NCBI GenBank assembly: GCA_963784065.1
Contig: CAWAQA010000004.1
Coordinates: forward strand, 310,001 to 374,000
DNA from: CAWAQA01 sp963784065
GTDB lineage: Bacteria > Acidobacteriota > Vicinamibacteria > Vicinamibacterales > UBA2999
Direction: 5' to 3'
Length of the DNA stretch: 64,000 nucleotides
The translations under genes were made by a program, and so were the position numbers. The number at the start of each line of letters is the position of its first letter. Within the stretch, counting starts at the first letter, position 1. Of the stretch, positions 9,993 to 19,213 are shown one piece after another. The notes beneath the pieces are model-generated. The model had not been told where the DNA came from, did not search any database, and was given only the letters and a program-made list of their open reading frames with translations.

Positions 9993-11635
9993 GTGACACT
10001 CAAATTATCGAACACGACGAGCCGCCCCTGGCGGTGGATTGCGCTGGTGTGCGCACTGGCGCTGCTCAATGCGTCGCTGACGTTCCGCTCCGCATGGCCG
10101 ACGCTAGGCATCGCGTGGACCAGCGACCTGTCGATCGAGCTGGCGGTGTTGGTGCTGGGCCTCGCGCTGGCCAGCCTCCGCTTCGGCGCAGCCACCGCGC
10201 TGGGCGATCACCTGGCTGGCGGCGATCTGGCTGCTCCTGACCATCGGCCACTACGCCGATGTGACGGCGCCGGCGGTCTACGGCCGTGCGATCAACCTGT
10301 ATTGGGACACGCGTCACATGGGCGCCGTGGTCTCGATGCTGGCGACCGCTGTCTCGCCCTGGATTGTCATCGCCACGCTCGTTGGCATTCTGCTCGTGTC
10401 GCACGTCGCCCACCGGTTCCTGCGCTGGGCGCTCGGCTGCGTGGCCGACGCGATGAACCATCCACGCGAGCGACGGGCGCTCGCCGCCGTCGCCGCAGCC
10501 CTTTCGCTCCTGTTCGTCGGCCAGCAGGTCATCAGCGGGGCGCCCGGCGTCCCGAAGTTCGCGACGCCAGTCACCGGGAGTTACGCGCGCCAGGCCCGGC
10601 TGTTCACGTCCGATCGGGCCAGCGAGGCCGCCCTTCCCGCGGCGGCGCGCCTCGAGTCCGACCTCGCCGGCGTCGCCGGGGCCGACGTGTTCCTCATCTT
10701 CGTCGAATCGTATGGCGCCGTGAGCTACGACAATCCGACGTTCGCCGCGGGCCTCGGCGCGAGCCGCTCGGCGCTCGCGGCGGACATCGCCGCCACCGGC
10801 CGCGGCGTCATGTCGGCGTTCGTCGAGTCGCCCACCTTTGGCGGATCCTCGTGGCTCGCACACATCAGCCTGCTGACCGGCGTCGAAGTGCGCAACGAAG
10901 ACACCAACGTCCGCCTGATGGCGCAGGCGCGCGAAACGCTGGTGACGACGTTCTCGCGCCGCGGCTACAGGACGGTGGCGGCGATGCCGGGCAACTCGCA
11001 CCCGTGGCCGGAAGGCGCGTTCTACCGCTTCGACGACATTCATGACCGCGCCAGGCTCAACTACCGCGGTCCGAAGTTCGGCTGGTGGTTCGTGCCCGAT
11101 CAGTTCACGCTCGCGCGTCTCGATGCGCTGGAGATTGCACCGCCGGTACGCAAGCCGGTGTTCGTGGTCATGCCCACGATCAGCACGCACGTGCCGTTTG
11201 GTCCGACGGCGCCCTACCAGGCGAATTGGCCGCGCCTGTTGACCGACGACCCGTACGCCGCCGGAGACGTGACCATGGCGCTCGCGCAGGAGCCGGACCT
11301 GCTGAACATGGGACCGAGCTACGTGCACGCGGTCGCGTACACCTACGCGTCGATCGGCGGCTACCTGCGCCTGCGTGCGGACCGCGATTTCGTGATGGTC
11401 GTCATCGGCGATCACCAGCCGGCCGCGGCAGTGAGCGGCGAAGGCGCGTCGTGGGACGTGCCGGTGCACGTGATCGCCAGCCGTCCGCAAGTCCTCGAGC
11501 GTCTCGAAGACGCACGGGTTCACGCGCGGCCTGACGCCGGCGCGCGCCAGCCTGGGACCGATGCACAAACTCGCGCCCGTCTTCCTGGATGCCTTCGGCG
11601 GCAAAGATGACGCGCCCGGTCTCCACGCCGACTGA
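9993..11635 (+). CDS. Sulfatase/LTA-synthase-like membrane enzyme, two frameshifts
   Basis: The N-terminal part (GTG 9993) has hydrophobic segments at WIALVCALALLNASL and LAVLVLGLALASL. After a shift near 10230 the frame continues with further membrane segments, then a periplasmic alkaline-phosphatase-superfamily domain: DVFLIFVESYGAVSYDNP, SPTFGGSSWLAHISLLTGV (probable nucleophile Ser/Thr region), PVFVVMPTISTHVPF and MVVIGDHQP. A second shift near 11515 restores the expected ending and a TGA at 11635. About 545 residues in all. Relatives transfer phosphoglycerol or phosphoethanolamine groups, or act as sulfatases, on envelope lipids or glycans; the exact donor and acceptor cannot be told. 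Confidence 0.72.
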
Positions 11636-11690
11636 GTTGCGAAACAGGCGTTCCTCGCGCGTCGTAGTGAGCGGTGAACAGGAGAGTGCC

Positions 11691-12638
11691 ATGCGCATGT
11701 CGGAAGCCCTGGGAGTCCGCGGTCCGCTGACCGTTCTCGCGCTCGCCTTCGCCGCGGCTACCGCGGCCGCGCAGCAGGCGCCACCGGATCCGATCGTCCG
11801 CGAGAACGTCACCGTCAAAGTCTCCGACCACGTTTACGTCATACCCGACAACAGCGTCGGCGGCGTACCGAACGTCGGCATCATCGTCGGCACCCGCGGC
11901 ATGCTCGTCATCGACACGGGCCTCGGGCCGCGGAACGGGCAAACGGTGCTGCGCGAAGCCGGAAAGCTGGGCAAGCCGGCCGAGCTCTACCTCGTCACGA
12001 CGCACGTCCATCCCGAGCACGATCTGGGTGCGTCCGCGTTTCCCGCGTCGGCGAAGATGATCCGCTCGCAGAACCAGATTCGTGACATCGACGAGTTCGG
12101 CCTGCAGACCGCGAAGACCTTCGCCAGCCGCACACCGTTGATGGCGCAGCTCCTCGAGGGCGCGACCTTCCGCAAGGCCGACATCACGTTCGACAAGGAG
12201 CACCGGCTCGATCTCGGCGGCGTCCGCGTGCAAATCATCGCCGTCGGCGGCACGCACACGCGCGGGGACACGGCGATCTTCGTCGAAGACGACAACGTGC
12301 TGTTCGCGGGCGATGTCGTGATGCCGTCGTTCCCGGCGTTCGCCAGCCCCTACGCCAGGGTCGGCGCGTGGCTCGATGCGCTCGATCGGCTCGAGGCCCT
12401 GAAGCCGGCGCGCATTGTGCCGAGTCATGGGCCGATGGGCGACCTGGCGATGCTGCGCGCATGGCGCGAGTACTTCAAGACGCTGCAGTCGCGAGCTCGC
12501 GAGCTGAAAGCGCAGGGCCGGACGGCCGACGAGGTTGCCGAGACACTCCAGGCGGAGCTCCAGGCAAAGTATCCGAAGTGGAACCAGGGAGTTCGCGTCG
12601 GCCCCGCGGCCCGTGCCGCGTTCGCGGAAGCTCAATAG
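11691..12638 (+). CDS. Secreted metallo-beta-lactamase-fold hydrolase
   Basis: ATG 11691 follows AGGAGAG at 6 bases. The 315-residue product has a signal peptide ending around TAAAQQ (residue 25). The metal-binding motif is THVHPEHDLG (HxHxxHD type), with a further His at GGTHTRGD, an Asp at FAGDVVMPSF and a terminal His at VPSHGPMG. These cover the usual five or six di-zinc ligands. The C-terminal 70 residues are helical and charged. The family includes periplasmic MBL-fold hydrolases of varied substrate; nothing here fixes the substrate. It is transcribed with the small membrane protein that starts 25 bases downstream. Confidence 0.8.
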   Translation: MRMSEALGVRGPLTVLALAFAAATAAAQQAPPDPIVRENVTVKVSDHVYVIPDNSVGGVPNVGIIVGTRGMLVIDTGLGPRNGQTVLREAGKLGKPAELYLVTTHVHPEHDLGASAFPASAKMIRSQNQIRDIDEFGLQTAKTFASRTPLMAQLLEGATFRKADITFDKEHRLDLGGVRVQIIAVGGTHTRGDTAIFVEDDNVLFAGDVVMPSFPAFASPYARVGAWLDALDRLEALKPARIVPSHGPMGDLAMLRAWREYFKTLQSRARELKAQGRTADEVAETLQAELQAKYPKWNQGVRVGPAARAAFAEAQ

Positions 12639-12662
12639 CCGCGTCGCGACTACAATCGCCCA

Positions 12663-13134
12663 ATGTCTTCTCTATATCCGCTCTCACTCGTCCTGCACTC
12701 CTGGCTGCGCTGGGCGATCATCATCCTGGGCATCATCGCAGTCGTTCGCGCGATTGGCGGCCGCGGCGGCCGGCCATGGACGCAGACCGACACGCAACAT
12801 CGGCAAGTGGCTCAGCATCACGCTGGACATCCAGTTCGTGTTCGGCCTCCTGCTCTACGTGTGGCTCAGCCCGATCACGCAGGCGGTGTTCGCGGACTTC
12901 GGCGGCGCGATGCGGAACGCGGGTCTTCGCTTCTGGGCGGTCGAACACGTGGCCGGCATGGTGATCGCGACGGCGCTGGCGCACGTCGGCCGGGCGAAGA
13001 TTCGCAAGGCGTCGACCGACAGCCGCAGGCATACACTGGCCGCGATCTACTACGGCGTCGCGCTCATCATCATGCTGGCGTCGATTCCGTGGCCGGGCAG
13101 GCCGGCGGCACGGCCGCTCTTCCGCGGACTGTAA
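12663..13134 (+). CDS. Conserved four-helix membrane protein, one frameshift
   Basis: About 156 residues if a shift near 12800 is repaired. It starts with SLVLHSWLRWAIIILGII, then a polar loop (GRPWTQTD), and continues in the next frame with IGKWLSITLDIQFVFGLLLYV, FWAVEHVAGMVIATALAHVG and AAIYYGVALIIMLASI. There are four membrane helices, with conserved-looking His residues in helices 1 and 3 that could bind haem or metal. Similar proteins in Bacteroidetes are sometimes labelled cytochrome B, but that role is unproven. It is co-oriented with the MBL-fold gene 25 bases upstream. Confidence 0.6.
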
Positions 13135-13154
13135 GCGAGAGCAGTGGGCGGCCG

Positions 13155-13203
13155 ACGTCGGGCCGGCTGAAGCCGGCCCCTGCGTGCCGGCTGGAGCCGG
13201 ACG
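13155..13203. repeat. Palindromic GCCGGCT(G/T)(A/C)AGCCGGC repeat, two copies
   Basis: The gap between the membrane protein and the PrpD gene holds GGCCGGCTGAAGCCGGCC followed by a second, degenerate copy GCCGGCTGGAGCCGG. Each can fold into a short GC-rich hairpin. The same core recurs near 5790, 15294, 25736, 33708 and 50755-50852. Confidence 0.65.
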
Positions 13204-13248
13204 CTGCGAGGGCCACTGGAAGGAACCGCGGCGGTATACTGCAGCGCC

Positions 13249-14697
13249 ATGACTATCACTCGCAGGGATGTTCTTCGTGCGGCTGGTGTGGCGCTCGCGG
13301 CCGGCGCGGCTCCGGCCGCGCGGGTCCGGGCGCAGCCCGCTGGTCCCGTGATGAACGCGCTGAGCACGTACATGGCTGGCGCCGCCGCCCTGGCGTTGCC
13401 GCCCGACGTGCTCGAACACGCCAAGCATCACATCCTCGATACGTTTGCCGCGATGATCTCCGGCTCGGAGCTTCCGCCGGGGCAGGCGGCGCTTCGCTTC
13501 GCGCGCGCCCAGGCGGGGAAGCAGACGGCGACCGTCGTCGGCTCGAACATCATGGCCGGACCGATCGAGGCGGCGCTCGCCAACGGGGTGCTGGCGCACT
13601 CCGACGAGACAGACGACTCCCATTCCGCGTCGCAGTCGCATCCCGGCGCCCCGATCGTGCCGGCAGCGCTCGCGGCGGGGGAGGAGTTCGGCATCGACGG
13701 CATGCGCTTCCTGCGCGCCGTGACGCTCGGCTACGACATCGGCCCGCGCGTGACGATGGCGATGGGTGCGCAGAAGTTCAGGAACGAAAGCCACAAGAGC
13801 ACGCACGCGATCGCGGGGGTGTTCGGCGCCGCGGCGGCCGCCGCGTGCGCGGCAGGACTGACGGCGCAGCAGATGCGGTGGGTGCTCGACTACACGGCGC
13901 AGCAGTCGTCAGGCATCGGGGCGTGGGGCCGCGACACGGACCACATCGAAAAAGGCTTCGTGTTCGGCGGGATGCCGGCGCGCAGCGGCGTCACGTCCGC
14001 GCTGCTCGTGCAGCTTGGATGGAACGGCATCGACGACATCTTCTCCGGCGACGACAACTTCTTCCTCGCCTATGCACCCGAGGCACGGCCGGAGCTCCTC
14101 GTCGAAGGTCTCGGCAGCCGGTTCGAGGTGACGCGGACCGACATCAAGAAATGGACGGTGGGGACGCCGATCCAGGCACCTCTCGACGCCATCGAGCTCC
14201 TGCGCGGCAAGCACCCGTTCGAGGCCGATCAGGTGAAATCGGTCGTGGTTCGTCTGGCCCCATCGGTGGCGGCCGTGGTGGACAACCGGGAGATCCCCGA
14301 CATCTGCCTGCAGCACATGGTCGCCGTGATGCTGATCGACAAGACCGCCTCGTTCAAGGCGGCGCACGACAAAGGGCGGATGAAGCACGCAGAGGTCCTG
14401 CGCCAGCGCGCCAAGGTACAGCTCGTGAAGGACGACACGCTCGTCCCGATGCTGCCGATTCGCGTCGCGGTCGTCGAGATCACGCTTGCCGACGGCACCC
14501 GTCTGTCCGAGCGCGTCACCGCCGTCCGCGGGACGCCGCGGAACCCGATGACGCGAAAGGAAGTCATCGACAAGGCCCGAGACCTCGTGGATCCCGTCCT
14601 CGGTACGGCCACGGCCGCGCGGCTCGTCGAGACGATCTTCACGCTCGAGGACCTGAAGAACGTGCGCGAGCTGAGGCCCCTCCTGCAGAGGACGTAG
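13249..14697 (+). CDS. MmgE/PrpD family protein with Tat-type signal
   Basis: An intact 482-residue protein. The N-terminus carries a twin-arginine motif (TRRDVLRAAG) and an Ala-rich hydrophobic stretch to about residue 28, so it is probably exported folded through Tat. Most PrpD homologues are cytosolic, so this is unusual. The MmgE/PrpD fold is seen in HHILDTFAAMISG, ANGVLAHSDETDDSH, SHPGAPIVPAALA and the C-terminal lid. The family includes 2-methylcitrate and iminodisuccinate/aconitate-type dehydratases and isomerases. A second PrpD protein lies at 15361, so the two may act on related acids. Substrate unknown. Confidence 0.82.
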   Translation: MTITRRDVLRAAGVALAAGAAPAARVRAQPAGPVMNALSTYMAGAAALALPPDVLEHAKHHILDTFAAMISGSELPPGQAALRFARAQAGKQTATVVGSNIMAGPIEAALANGVLAHSDETDDSHSASQSHPGAPIVPAALAAGEEFGIDGMRFLRAVTLGYDIGPRVTMAMGAQKFRNESHKSTHAIAGVFGAAAAAACAAGLTAQQMRWVLDYTAQQSSGIGAWGRDTDHIEKGFVFGGMPARSGVTSALLVQLGWNGIDDIFSGDDNFFLAYAPEARPELLVEGLGSRFEVTRTDIKKWTVGTPIQAPLDAIELLRGKHPFEADQVKSVVVRLAPSVAAVVDNREIPDICLQHMVAVMLIDKTASFKAAHDKGRMKHAEVLRQRAKVQLVKDDTLVPMLPIRVAVVEITLADGTRLSERVTAVRGTPRNPMTRKEVIDKARDLVDPVLGTATAARLVETIFTLEDLKNVRELRPLLQRT

Positions 14698-14705
14698 CTG
14701 GAAGG

Positions 14706-14808
14706 GCTGGAAGGGCTCAGGGATCAGGTAGGGCTCAGGACCGTTGAAGGCCTCAGGCCTACTGCCTGAGACAGCCCTGATCCCTGGGCCCTGATCCCCG
14801 GGGCCTAC
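14706..14808. repeat. Inverted CAGGGATCAGG / CCTGATCCCTG repeat element
   Basis: The gap between the converging PrpD and cupin genes contains CTCAGGGATCAGG near 14716 and, about 50 bases on, CCTGATCCCTGGGCCCTGATCC, so the arms can pair. Related words recur at 19075-19193 and 42541-42583. It could also act as a bidirectional terminator for the two converging genes. Confidence 0.65.
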
Positions 14809-14813
14809 CTGCG

Positions 14814-15236
14814 TTACCGGGTGCCGTACTGCTGCGGCGTGACCTTCTCCATCCAGCGCGTCTCGCCGCCGAAGGTCAGTCCTACCTGCTGGAGCGGTGC
14901 GCCCGGCAGCGCGCCGTGCCAGTGGATGACGCCCGGCCCGGTATAGTCGGTTTCGTGAGGCCCGATTTCGCGTGGCCGCTCACCGCGCCGCTGGATTCGC
15001 ATCCGCCCCGTTTCCACGAACAGCAGCTGCCCCTGGTCGTGGCTGTGCCACGCGGTGTATGACGCCGCATCGAAGGACCGCCGATTCGTCACCAGACCGG
15101 TCTCCTCCATGTCCTCGGAATAGCCGGTGAATCGTGTCTGGTCCACCGCGGACATGACCTTCTGCTGGGCCACGGCAGTCACGGCCCACAAGGCGACCAG
15201 GCCCCCCAGCACCCAAAGTCGTTTCGAGTTCGGCAT
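14814..15236 (-). CDS. Secreted small cupin-domain protein
   Basis: 140 residues. The N-terminus is a signal peptide (KRLWVLGGLVALWAVTAVAQQ, cleaved around residue 24). The single cupin barrel has motif 1 as YTAWHSHDQGQLLFVETG, with two His as metal ligands, and motif 2 around PGVIHWHGALPG, with further His residues. Export of a monocupin is uncommon. It converges on the Tat-signal PrpD gene, and both carry export signals, so a shared periplasmic pathway is possible but unproven. Confidence 0.75.
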   Translation of the reverse strand: MPNSKRLWVLGGLVALWAVTAVAQQKVMSAVDQTRFTGYSEDMEETGLVTNRRSFDAASYTAWHSHDQGQLLFVETGRMRIQRRGERPREIGPHETDYTGPGVIHWHGALPGAPLQQVGLTFGGETRWMEKVTPQQYGTR

Positions 15237-15274
15237 AATGTGTCGGCTCCAGCGTTTTCACGAATCGTCGTGAG

Positions 15275-15317
15275 GTCCGCCCGCGGGCGGGCCGAGAGCC
15301 GGTTGACGCCGGCTCCC
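15275..15317. repeat. Palindromic repeats upstream of the second PrpD gene
   Basis: Two palindromes sit in the divergent gap: GTCCGCCCGCGGGCGGGCC and GAGCCGGTTGACGCCGGCTC. The second belongs to the same loose GCCGGC..GCCGGC class as the element at 13155. The gap must also hold promoters for both divergent genes, but I see no clear -35/-10 pair. Confidence 0.55.
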
Positions 15318-15360
15318 ACGGTTTGTCAGGACTCTACGTTCGAGTTGCTAGGGGAATCAT

Positions 15361-16821
15361 ATGACTGATCAGGCCCGCGCCACAGGCGCCGTAGTGGATT
15401 TCATCAGCCGCGCCCGCTGGCACGACTTTCCGGCCGAGGCGGTCACCATCGGGAAGCGCTGCATCATCGACGGCCTGGGCGTCATGCTGGCCGGCTCGAC
15501 GCAGGATGCCAGCAACATCCTGCGCGACTACGTGCGCGGGAGCGATGCGGGATCCGACTCGACGGCGTTCGGCCCGGCGGCGTTCAAGACCGGGGCGGCG
15601 TCGGCGGCGCTGCTCAACGGGACGGCCGGCCACGCGCTGGACTGGGACGACACACAGCTCGCGACGAGCGCCGATCGCATTTTCGGCCTCCTGACCCATC
15701 CGACGATCCCGCCGCTTGCGGCGGCGCTGGCGATCGGAGAACGGCAGCGAATCTCGGGGAAGGCATTCCTCGAGGCGTTCCTCACCGGCTTCGAGGTCGA
15801 GTGCAAGATCTCGGAAGCCATCCACCCGAATCACTACAAGAAGGGCTTCCATTCGTCCGGCACGGTAGGCACGTTCGGGTCCATGGCGGCGTCCGCCAAG
15901 CTGCTCGGCCTCGACGCCAATGCCATCGAGCACGCCCTCGCCATCACCGCCAGCATGGCGTCGGGTATCCGTGTGAACTTCGGCAGCATGACGAAGCCGC
16001 TGCATGTCGGCCGCGCCTCGCAGAACGGCGTGGTTGCCGCGGAGCTGGCGTCGAAGGGCTTCACGGGAGGCAGGGAAGGGCTCGATCCGCCGTGGGGCTT
16101 CTTCCAGGTCCTCAGCCACGGCGACGGCTTCGACGCCGAGCGCATCGTCGGCCGGCTTGGAAATCCGCACACGATCGTCTGGCCCGGCGTGTCGATCAAG
16201 CCGTATCCATGCGGCGTCCTTGGGCATCCGACGATGGATGCGATGCGGAGGCTGGTGATTACGCATGACGTGAAGCCCGAGCAGATCACGGCGATTCGCG
16301 TGCGCGCGGGCTCGAACATCCTCAACCCCCTGCGGTATCCGATTGCGCGCAACGAGCTCGAGGCGAAGTTCTGTCCGGCGTTCATGGTGGGCGCCATCGC
16401 GCTGCGGCGCAAGGCGGGCATTCACGAGTTCAACGATGAGTTCGTGCAGAGCGCTCCGGTGCAGCAGATGATGGCGAAGGTGGAGCGCGTGCTCGATCCG
16501 GAGATCGAAGCCAAGGGCTGGGAAAAGATCCGGAGCACGGTCGAAGTCGATCTGAGCGACGGCCGGACACTCGTCGAGCACGCGGACGAGCGCTACCGCG
16601 GCGGGCCCGATCTCCCGTTCACGCGCGAGGAGTTGTTCGAGAAATTCAGCGACTGCGCGTCGCTGGTGCTCGCCACACCGGGCATCGAAGAGACGTTCAG
16701 CATGGTGGAATCGCTCGAGAGCGTCGCCGATATCAGCGAACTGGTACGCGTGCTCAGCGCGGGCGGGTCCGAAAGGGATCGGCCTGCCGGGACGAGGTCC
16801 ACGGCGGGCGCCGCCCGATGA
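15361..16821 (+). CDS. MmgE/PrpD family protein (cytoplasmic)
   Basis: An intact 486-residue protein with AGGGGAAT 7 bases before ATG 15361. No signal peptide. Family blocks include CIIDGLGVMLAGS, LNGTAGHALDWDDTQ, THPTIPPLAAALA, TGFEVECKISEA, GFHSSGTVGTFGSMAASAK and the lid region SIKPYPCGVLGHPTMDAM. It heads an apparent operon: the transporter gene overlaps its stop by 4 bases (ATGA) and a 2-hydroxyacid dehydrogenase follows. That set suggests uptake and breakdown of a hydroxy-dicarboxylic or tricarboxylic acid by dehydration or isomerisation. The exact substrate is not visible. Confidence 0.85.
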   Translation: MTDQARATGAVVDFISRARWHDFPAEAVTIGKRCIIDGLGVMLAGSTQDASNILRDYVRGSDAGSDSTAFGPAAFKTGAASAALLNGTAGHALDWDDTQLATSADRIFGLLTHPTIPPLAAALAIGERQRISGKAFLEAFLTGFEVECKISEAIHPNHYKKGFHSSGTVGTFGSMAASAKLLGLDANAIEHALAITASMASGIRVNFGSMTKPLHVGRASQNGVVAAELASKGFTGGREGLDPPWGFFQVLSHGDGFDAERIVGRLGNPHTIVWPGVSIKPYPCGVLGHPTMDAMRRLVITHDVKPEQITAIRVRAGSNILNPLRYPIARNELEAKFCPAFMVGAIALRRKAGIHEFNDEFVQSAPVQQMMAKVERVLDPEIEAKGWEKIRSTVEVDLSDGRTLVEHADERYRGGPDLPFTREELFEKFSDCASLVLATPGIEETFSMVESLESVADISELVRVLSAGGSERDRPAGTRSTAGAAR

Positions 16822-18089
16822 ACCTTGCGTGGATTTCGGTGGGCGCACTCGTGCTCGCCGTGACCCTGAGCATTGCGACCACGATCAACGTCGGCGTCGT
16901 CTCGATGACGATGGCCCTCATCATCGGCGTGTTCCTGGGCGGGATGACGCCGAGCGCCGTGCTCGAGGGATTTCCCACCGAACTGCTGGTGACGCTCGTC
17001 GGCGTGACCCTCCTCTTCGCCATCGCCGAGTGCAACGGCACGCTGTCGCGTCTCACGGCCCGGGCCGTGCGTCTCTGCCGCGGCCATGCGGGCGTGCTGC
17101 CGATCATGTTCTTCGCGATCGGCTTCGTCATTGCGACGATCGGCGCAGGCGCCACCCCGGCCAGCGCCCTGCTGGCGCCGCCGGCGATGGCGGTGGCCGG
17201 CCGCGCCGGCGTGCCGCCGCTGCTGATGGCGATCATGACCGGCAACGGCGCGCTGGCAGGCACGCTCTCGCCGTTTGCGCCGACCGGGATCGTGGCGCAC
17301 GGCGTGATGGAGCGCATCGGGCTTGGCGGCGTCGAGTGGCAGACCTTCGCATACAACGCGCTGGCGCACACGATCGTGGGCGTCGGCGGCTTTCTGCTGC
17401 TCGGTGGATGGAAACTGTTCCGTCGCGGCGACCCCGACAAGCCGTCGGCTGGCGGCAGGAGCCGCACGATTCAGGCAGAGGAGCCGGAGACCGGGCCGAT
17501 GGAGACGAGGCACTGGCTCACGACGGCCGGGATCGCCCTGCTCATCGTGACCGTGGCGGGGCTGGGACTAGACGTGGGAATGATGGCGCTCATCATCGCG
17601 ACGGCGCTTGTCCTGCTCCGTACGGTGGATGAAGCCAAAGCGATCCAGCGCGTGCCGTGGGGCGTCATCCTCATGGTCACCGGCGTCACCGTGCTCGTCG
17701 TGATGATGCAGGAGACGCAGGGGCTCGCGCTCATCACGAGCGCGATTGCCAATGTCTCGACGCCGGCGACGATCGAACCCGTGGTGGCGTTCGGCACCGG
17801 CCTCGTCTCGGTCTACAGCAGCACCTCGGGCGTCGTGCTGCCGGCGTTCCTGCCGATGGTCCCGGAGCTCGCGCAGCGGCTTGGCGGCGTCAACCCGCTC
17901 GACATCGCCTGGTCGATGAACGTGAGCGCCAGCCTCGTGGATCTCTCGTCGCTCTCAACGGTCGGCGCGCTCTACATCGCCGGCGCGGCGCCAGGCAGCG
18001 ACGTCCGCAAGCTGTTCAACGGCCTGCTCGTCTGGGGTCTCTCGATGGCCGTCGTCGGCGCCGTGCTCTGCTGGATCCTCTTTGGATGA
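16818..18089 (+). CDS. MatC/SLC13-like dicarboxylate transporter
   Basis: A 423-residue polytopic membrane protein of about 10-12 helices. The N-terminal part resembles the MatC N-terminal domain: TINVGVVSMTMALIIGVFLGG, then GVTLLFAIAECNGTL. A helical-hairpin-like core occurs twice: GAGATPASALLAPPAMAVAG with NGALAGTLSPFAPTGIVAHG, and SSTSGVVLPAFLPMVPELA with LSTVGALYIAG. Such internal duplication is typical of the ion-transporter superfamily. It overlaps the PrpD gene by 4 bases and is followed by the dehydrogenase, so it probably imports the organic acid the operon uses. Confidence 0.75.
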   Translation: MNLAWISVGALVLAVTLSIATTINVGVVSMTMALIIGVFLGGMTPSAVLEGFPTELLVTLVGVTLLFAIAECNGTLSRLTARAVRLCRGHAGVLPIMFFAIGFVIATIGAGATPASALLAPPAMAVAGRAGVPPLLMAIMTGNGALAGTLSPFAPTGIVAHGVMERIGLGGVEWQTFAYNALAHTIVGVGGFLLLGGWKLFRRGDPDKPSAGGRSRTIQAEEPETGPMETRHWLTTAGIALLIVTVAGLGLDVGMMALIIATALVLLRTVDEAKAIQRVPWGVILMVTGVTVLVVMMQETQGLALITSAIANVSTPATIEPVVAFGTGLVSVYSSTSGVVLPAFLPMVPELAQRLGGVNPLDIAWSMNVSASLVDLSSLSTVGALYIAGAAPGSDVRKLFNGLLVWGLSMAVVGAVLCWILFG

Positions 18090-18126
18090 CATCGCACATC
18101 ACGAATCACCAATCACATTGCGACTG

Positions 18127-19071
18127 ATGCGGATCGCGATTCTCGACGACATCCACCAGGTGTGGGATCGGAGCGACGGTGTGCGGCGGCTGCGCGAACG
18201 CGCGGACGTGCAGATCTTCACGACACCGTTCGGCGACCCTGGCGCACTGCGAGGATTCGACGTGCTCGTCGCCAATCGCGAGCGCACGCGGTTCACGAGG
18301 GAGCTGCTCGACCAGCTGCCCGATGTCCGCGTCATCGTACAGACAGGCAACCACGCGAATCACATCGACTTTGCCGCGGCACGCGATCGCGGCATCGTGA
18401 TCGCGCAGGCCTCGGCAGGATATTCCATCGGCGCCGCCGAACTGGCCATTGCGCTGGCGGCCGCCGTGATGCGCCAGATTCCAGCGAGTGACGCCGCGGT
18501 GCGGCAAGGCGAGTGGCGTGTGGTCACAACCCCGGTCCTGCACGGCAAGACGCTGGGGATCGTCGGACTCGGCCGTGTCGGCCAGCACGTCGCTCGGATA
18601 GGGATCGCGTTCGGCATGCGCGCGCTCGCCTGGAGCCCGAGGCTGACCGACGCGGCGGCCGCGGCGGGAGGCGCCGAACGGCGTGAACTGGACGACCTGA
18701 TGCGCGAATCAGATGTCATCTCGGTTCACGCGTCGTTGACGCCTGCGTCCCGCGGCCTCATCGATGCGCGCCGGATCGGCCTCATGAAACGTACCGCCTA
18801 TCTCGTCAACACGGCCCGTGGCCCGATCGTGGACGAATCAGCCCTCGTCGCCGCGCTGCGGGACAACCGTATTGCCGGCGCCGGCCTCGACGTCTTCGAC
18901 CAGGAACCGCTTCCGGCGGGACACCCGCTCACGACGCTCCCGAACACCGTGCTCACGCCGCACATCGGGTGGCCGACCGACCATGGCTATCAACGGTTTG
19001 CCGATGCCGCGTGCGCCGTGCTCCTCGCGTACATGGAGGGACGCGAAGTTCCGCAGTTCGAGCGTCACTAG
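18127..19071 (+). CDS. D-2-hydroxyacid dehydrogenase (NAD-binding)
   Basis: 314 residues from ATG 18127. The Rossmann motif is GIVGLGRVGQHVA (GxGxxG) at about residue 145. The catalytic residues of the D-isomer-specific 2-hydroxyacid dehydrogenase family are all present: Arg in VNTARGPIVDE, Glu in FDQEPLPAGHPL and His in LTPHIGWPT. It follows the transporter by 37 bases and is likely the last gene of the PrpD-transporter operon. It would interconvert a 2-keto acid and a D-2-hydroxy acid; the relatives range from glyoxylate/hydroxypyruvate reductases to phosphoglycerate dehydrogenases, so I do not name a substrate. Confidence 0.85.
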   Translation: MRIAILDDIHQVWDRSDGVRRLRERADVQIFTTPFGDPGALRGFDVLVANRERTRFTRELLDQLPDVRVIVQTGNHANHIDFAAARDRGIVIAQASAGYSIGAAELAIALAAAVMRQIPASDAAVRQGEWRVVTTPVLHGKTLGIVGLGRVGQHVARIGIAFGMRALAWSPRLTDAAAAAGGAERRELDDLMRESDVISVHASLTPASRGLIDARRIGLMKRTAYLVNTARGPIVDESALVAALRDNRIAGAGLDVFDQEPLPAGHPLTTLPNTVLTPHIGWPTDHGYQRFADAACAVLLAYMEGREVPQFERH

Positions 19072-19074
19072 AGA

Positions 19075-19193
19075 GGCCTCAGGGATCAGGGCCAAGGGAT
19101 CAGGGATCAGGAATCAGGAATCAGGCTGTGTCAGGCCGGGCCCTGAGCCCTGAGGCCTGATCCCCTGAACCCTGATTCCTGATCCCTGAGGCC
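19075..19193. repeat. Large inverted GGGATCAGG repeat element
   Basis: Nearly the whole gap before acyP consists of repeats of CAGGGATCAGG/GAATCAGG on one side and CCTGATCCC/CCTGATTCCTGATCCCTG on the other, forming an imperfect hairpin of about 115 bases. It belongs to the same family as 14706-14808 and the half-element at 42541-42583. The right arm ends about 20 bases before the acyP start. Confidence 0.7.
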
Positions 19194-19213
19194 TATATAA
19201 TCACTCGCTCTAC

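Noticed and set aside
10066..11604. A 512-residue minus-strand frame under the sulfatase-type gene
   Set aside because: The plus strand carries the alkaline-phosphatase-superfamily motifs; the opposite frame shows only compositional bias.
12663..14747. A 694-residue plus-strand frame from the small membrane protein through PrpD
   Set aside because: Only its first 45 or so residues are real; the rest is the wrong frame of the intact PrpD gene and arises from the frameshift near 12800.
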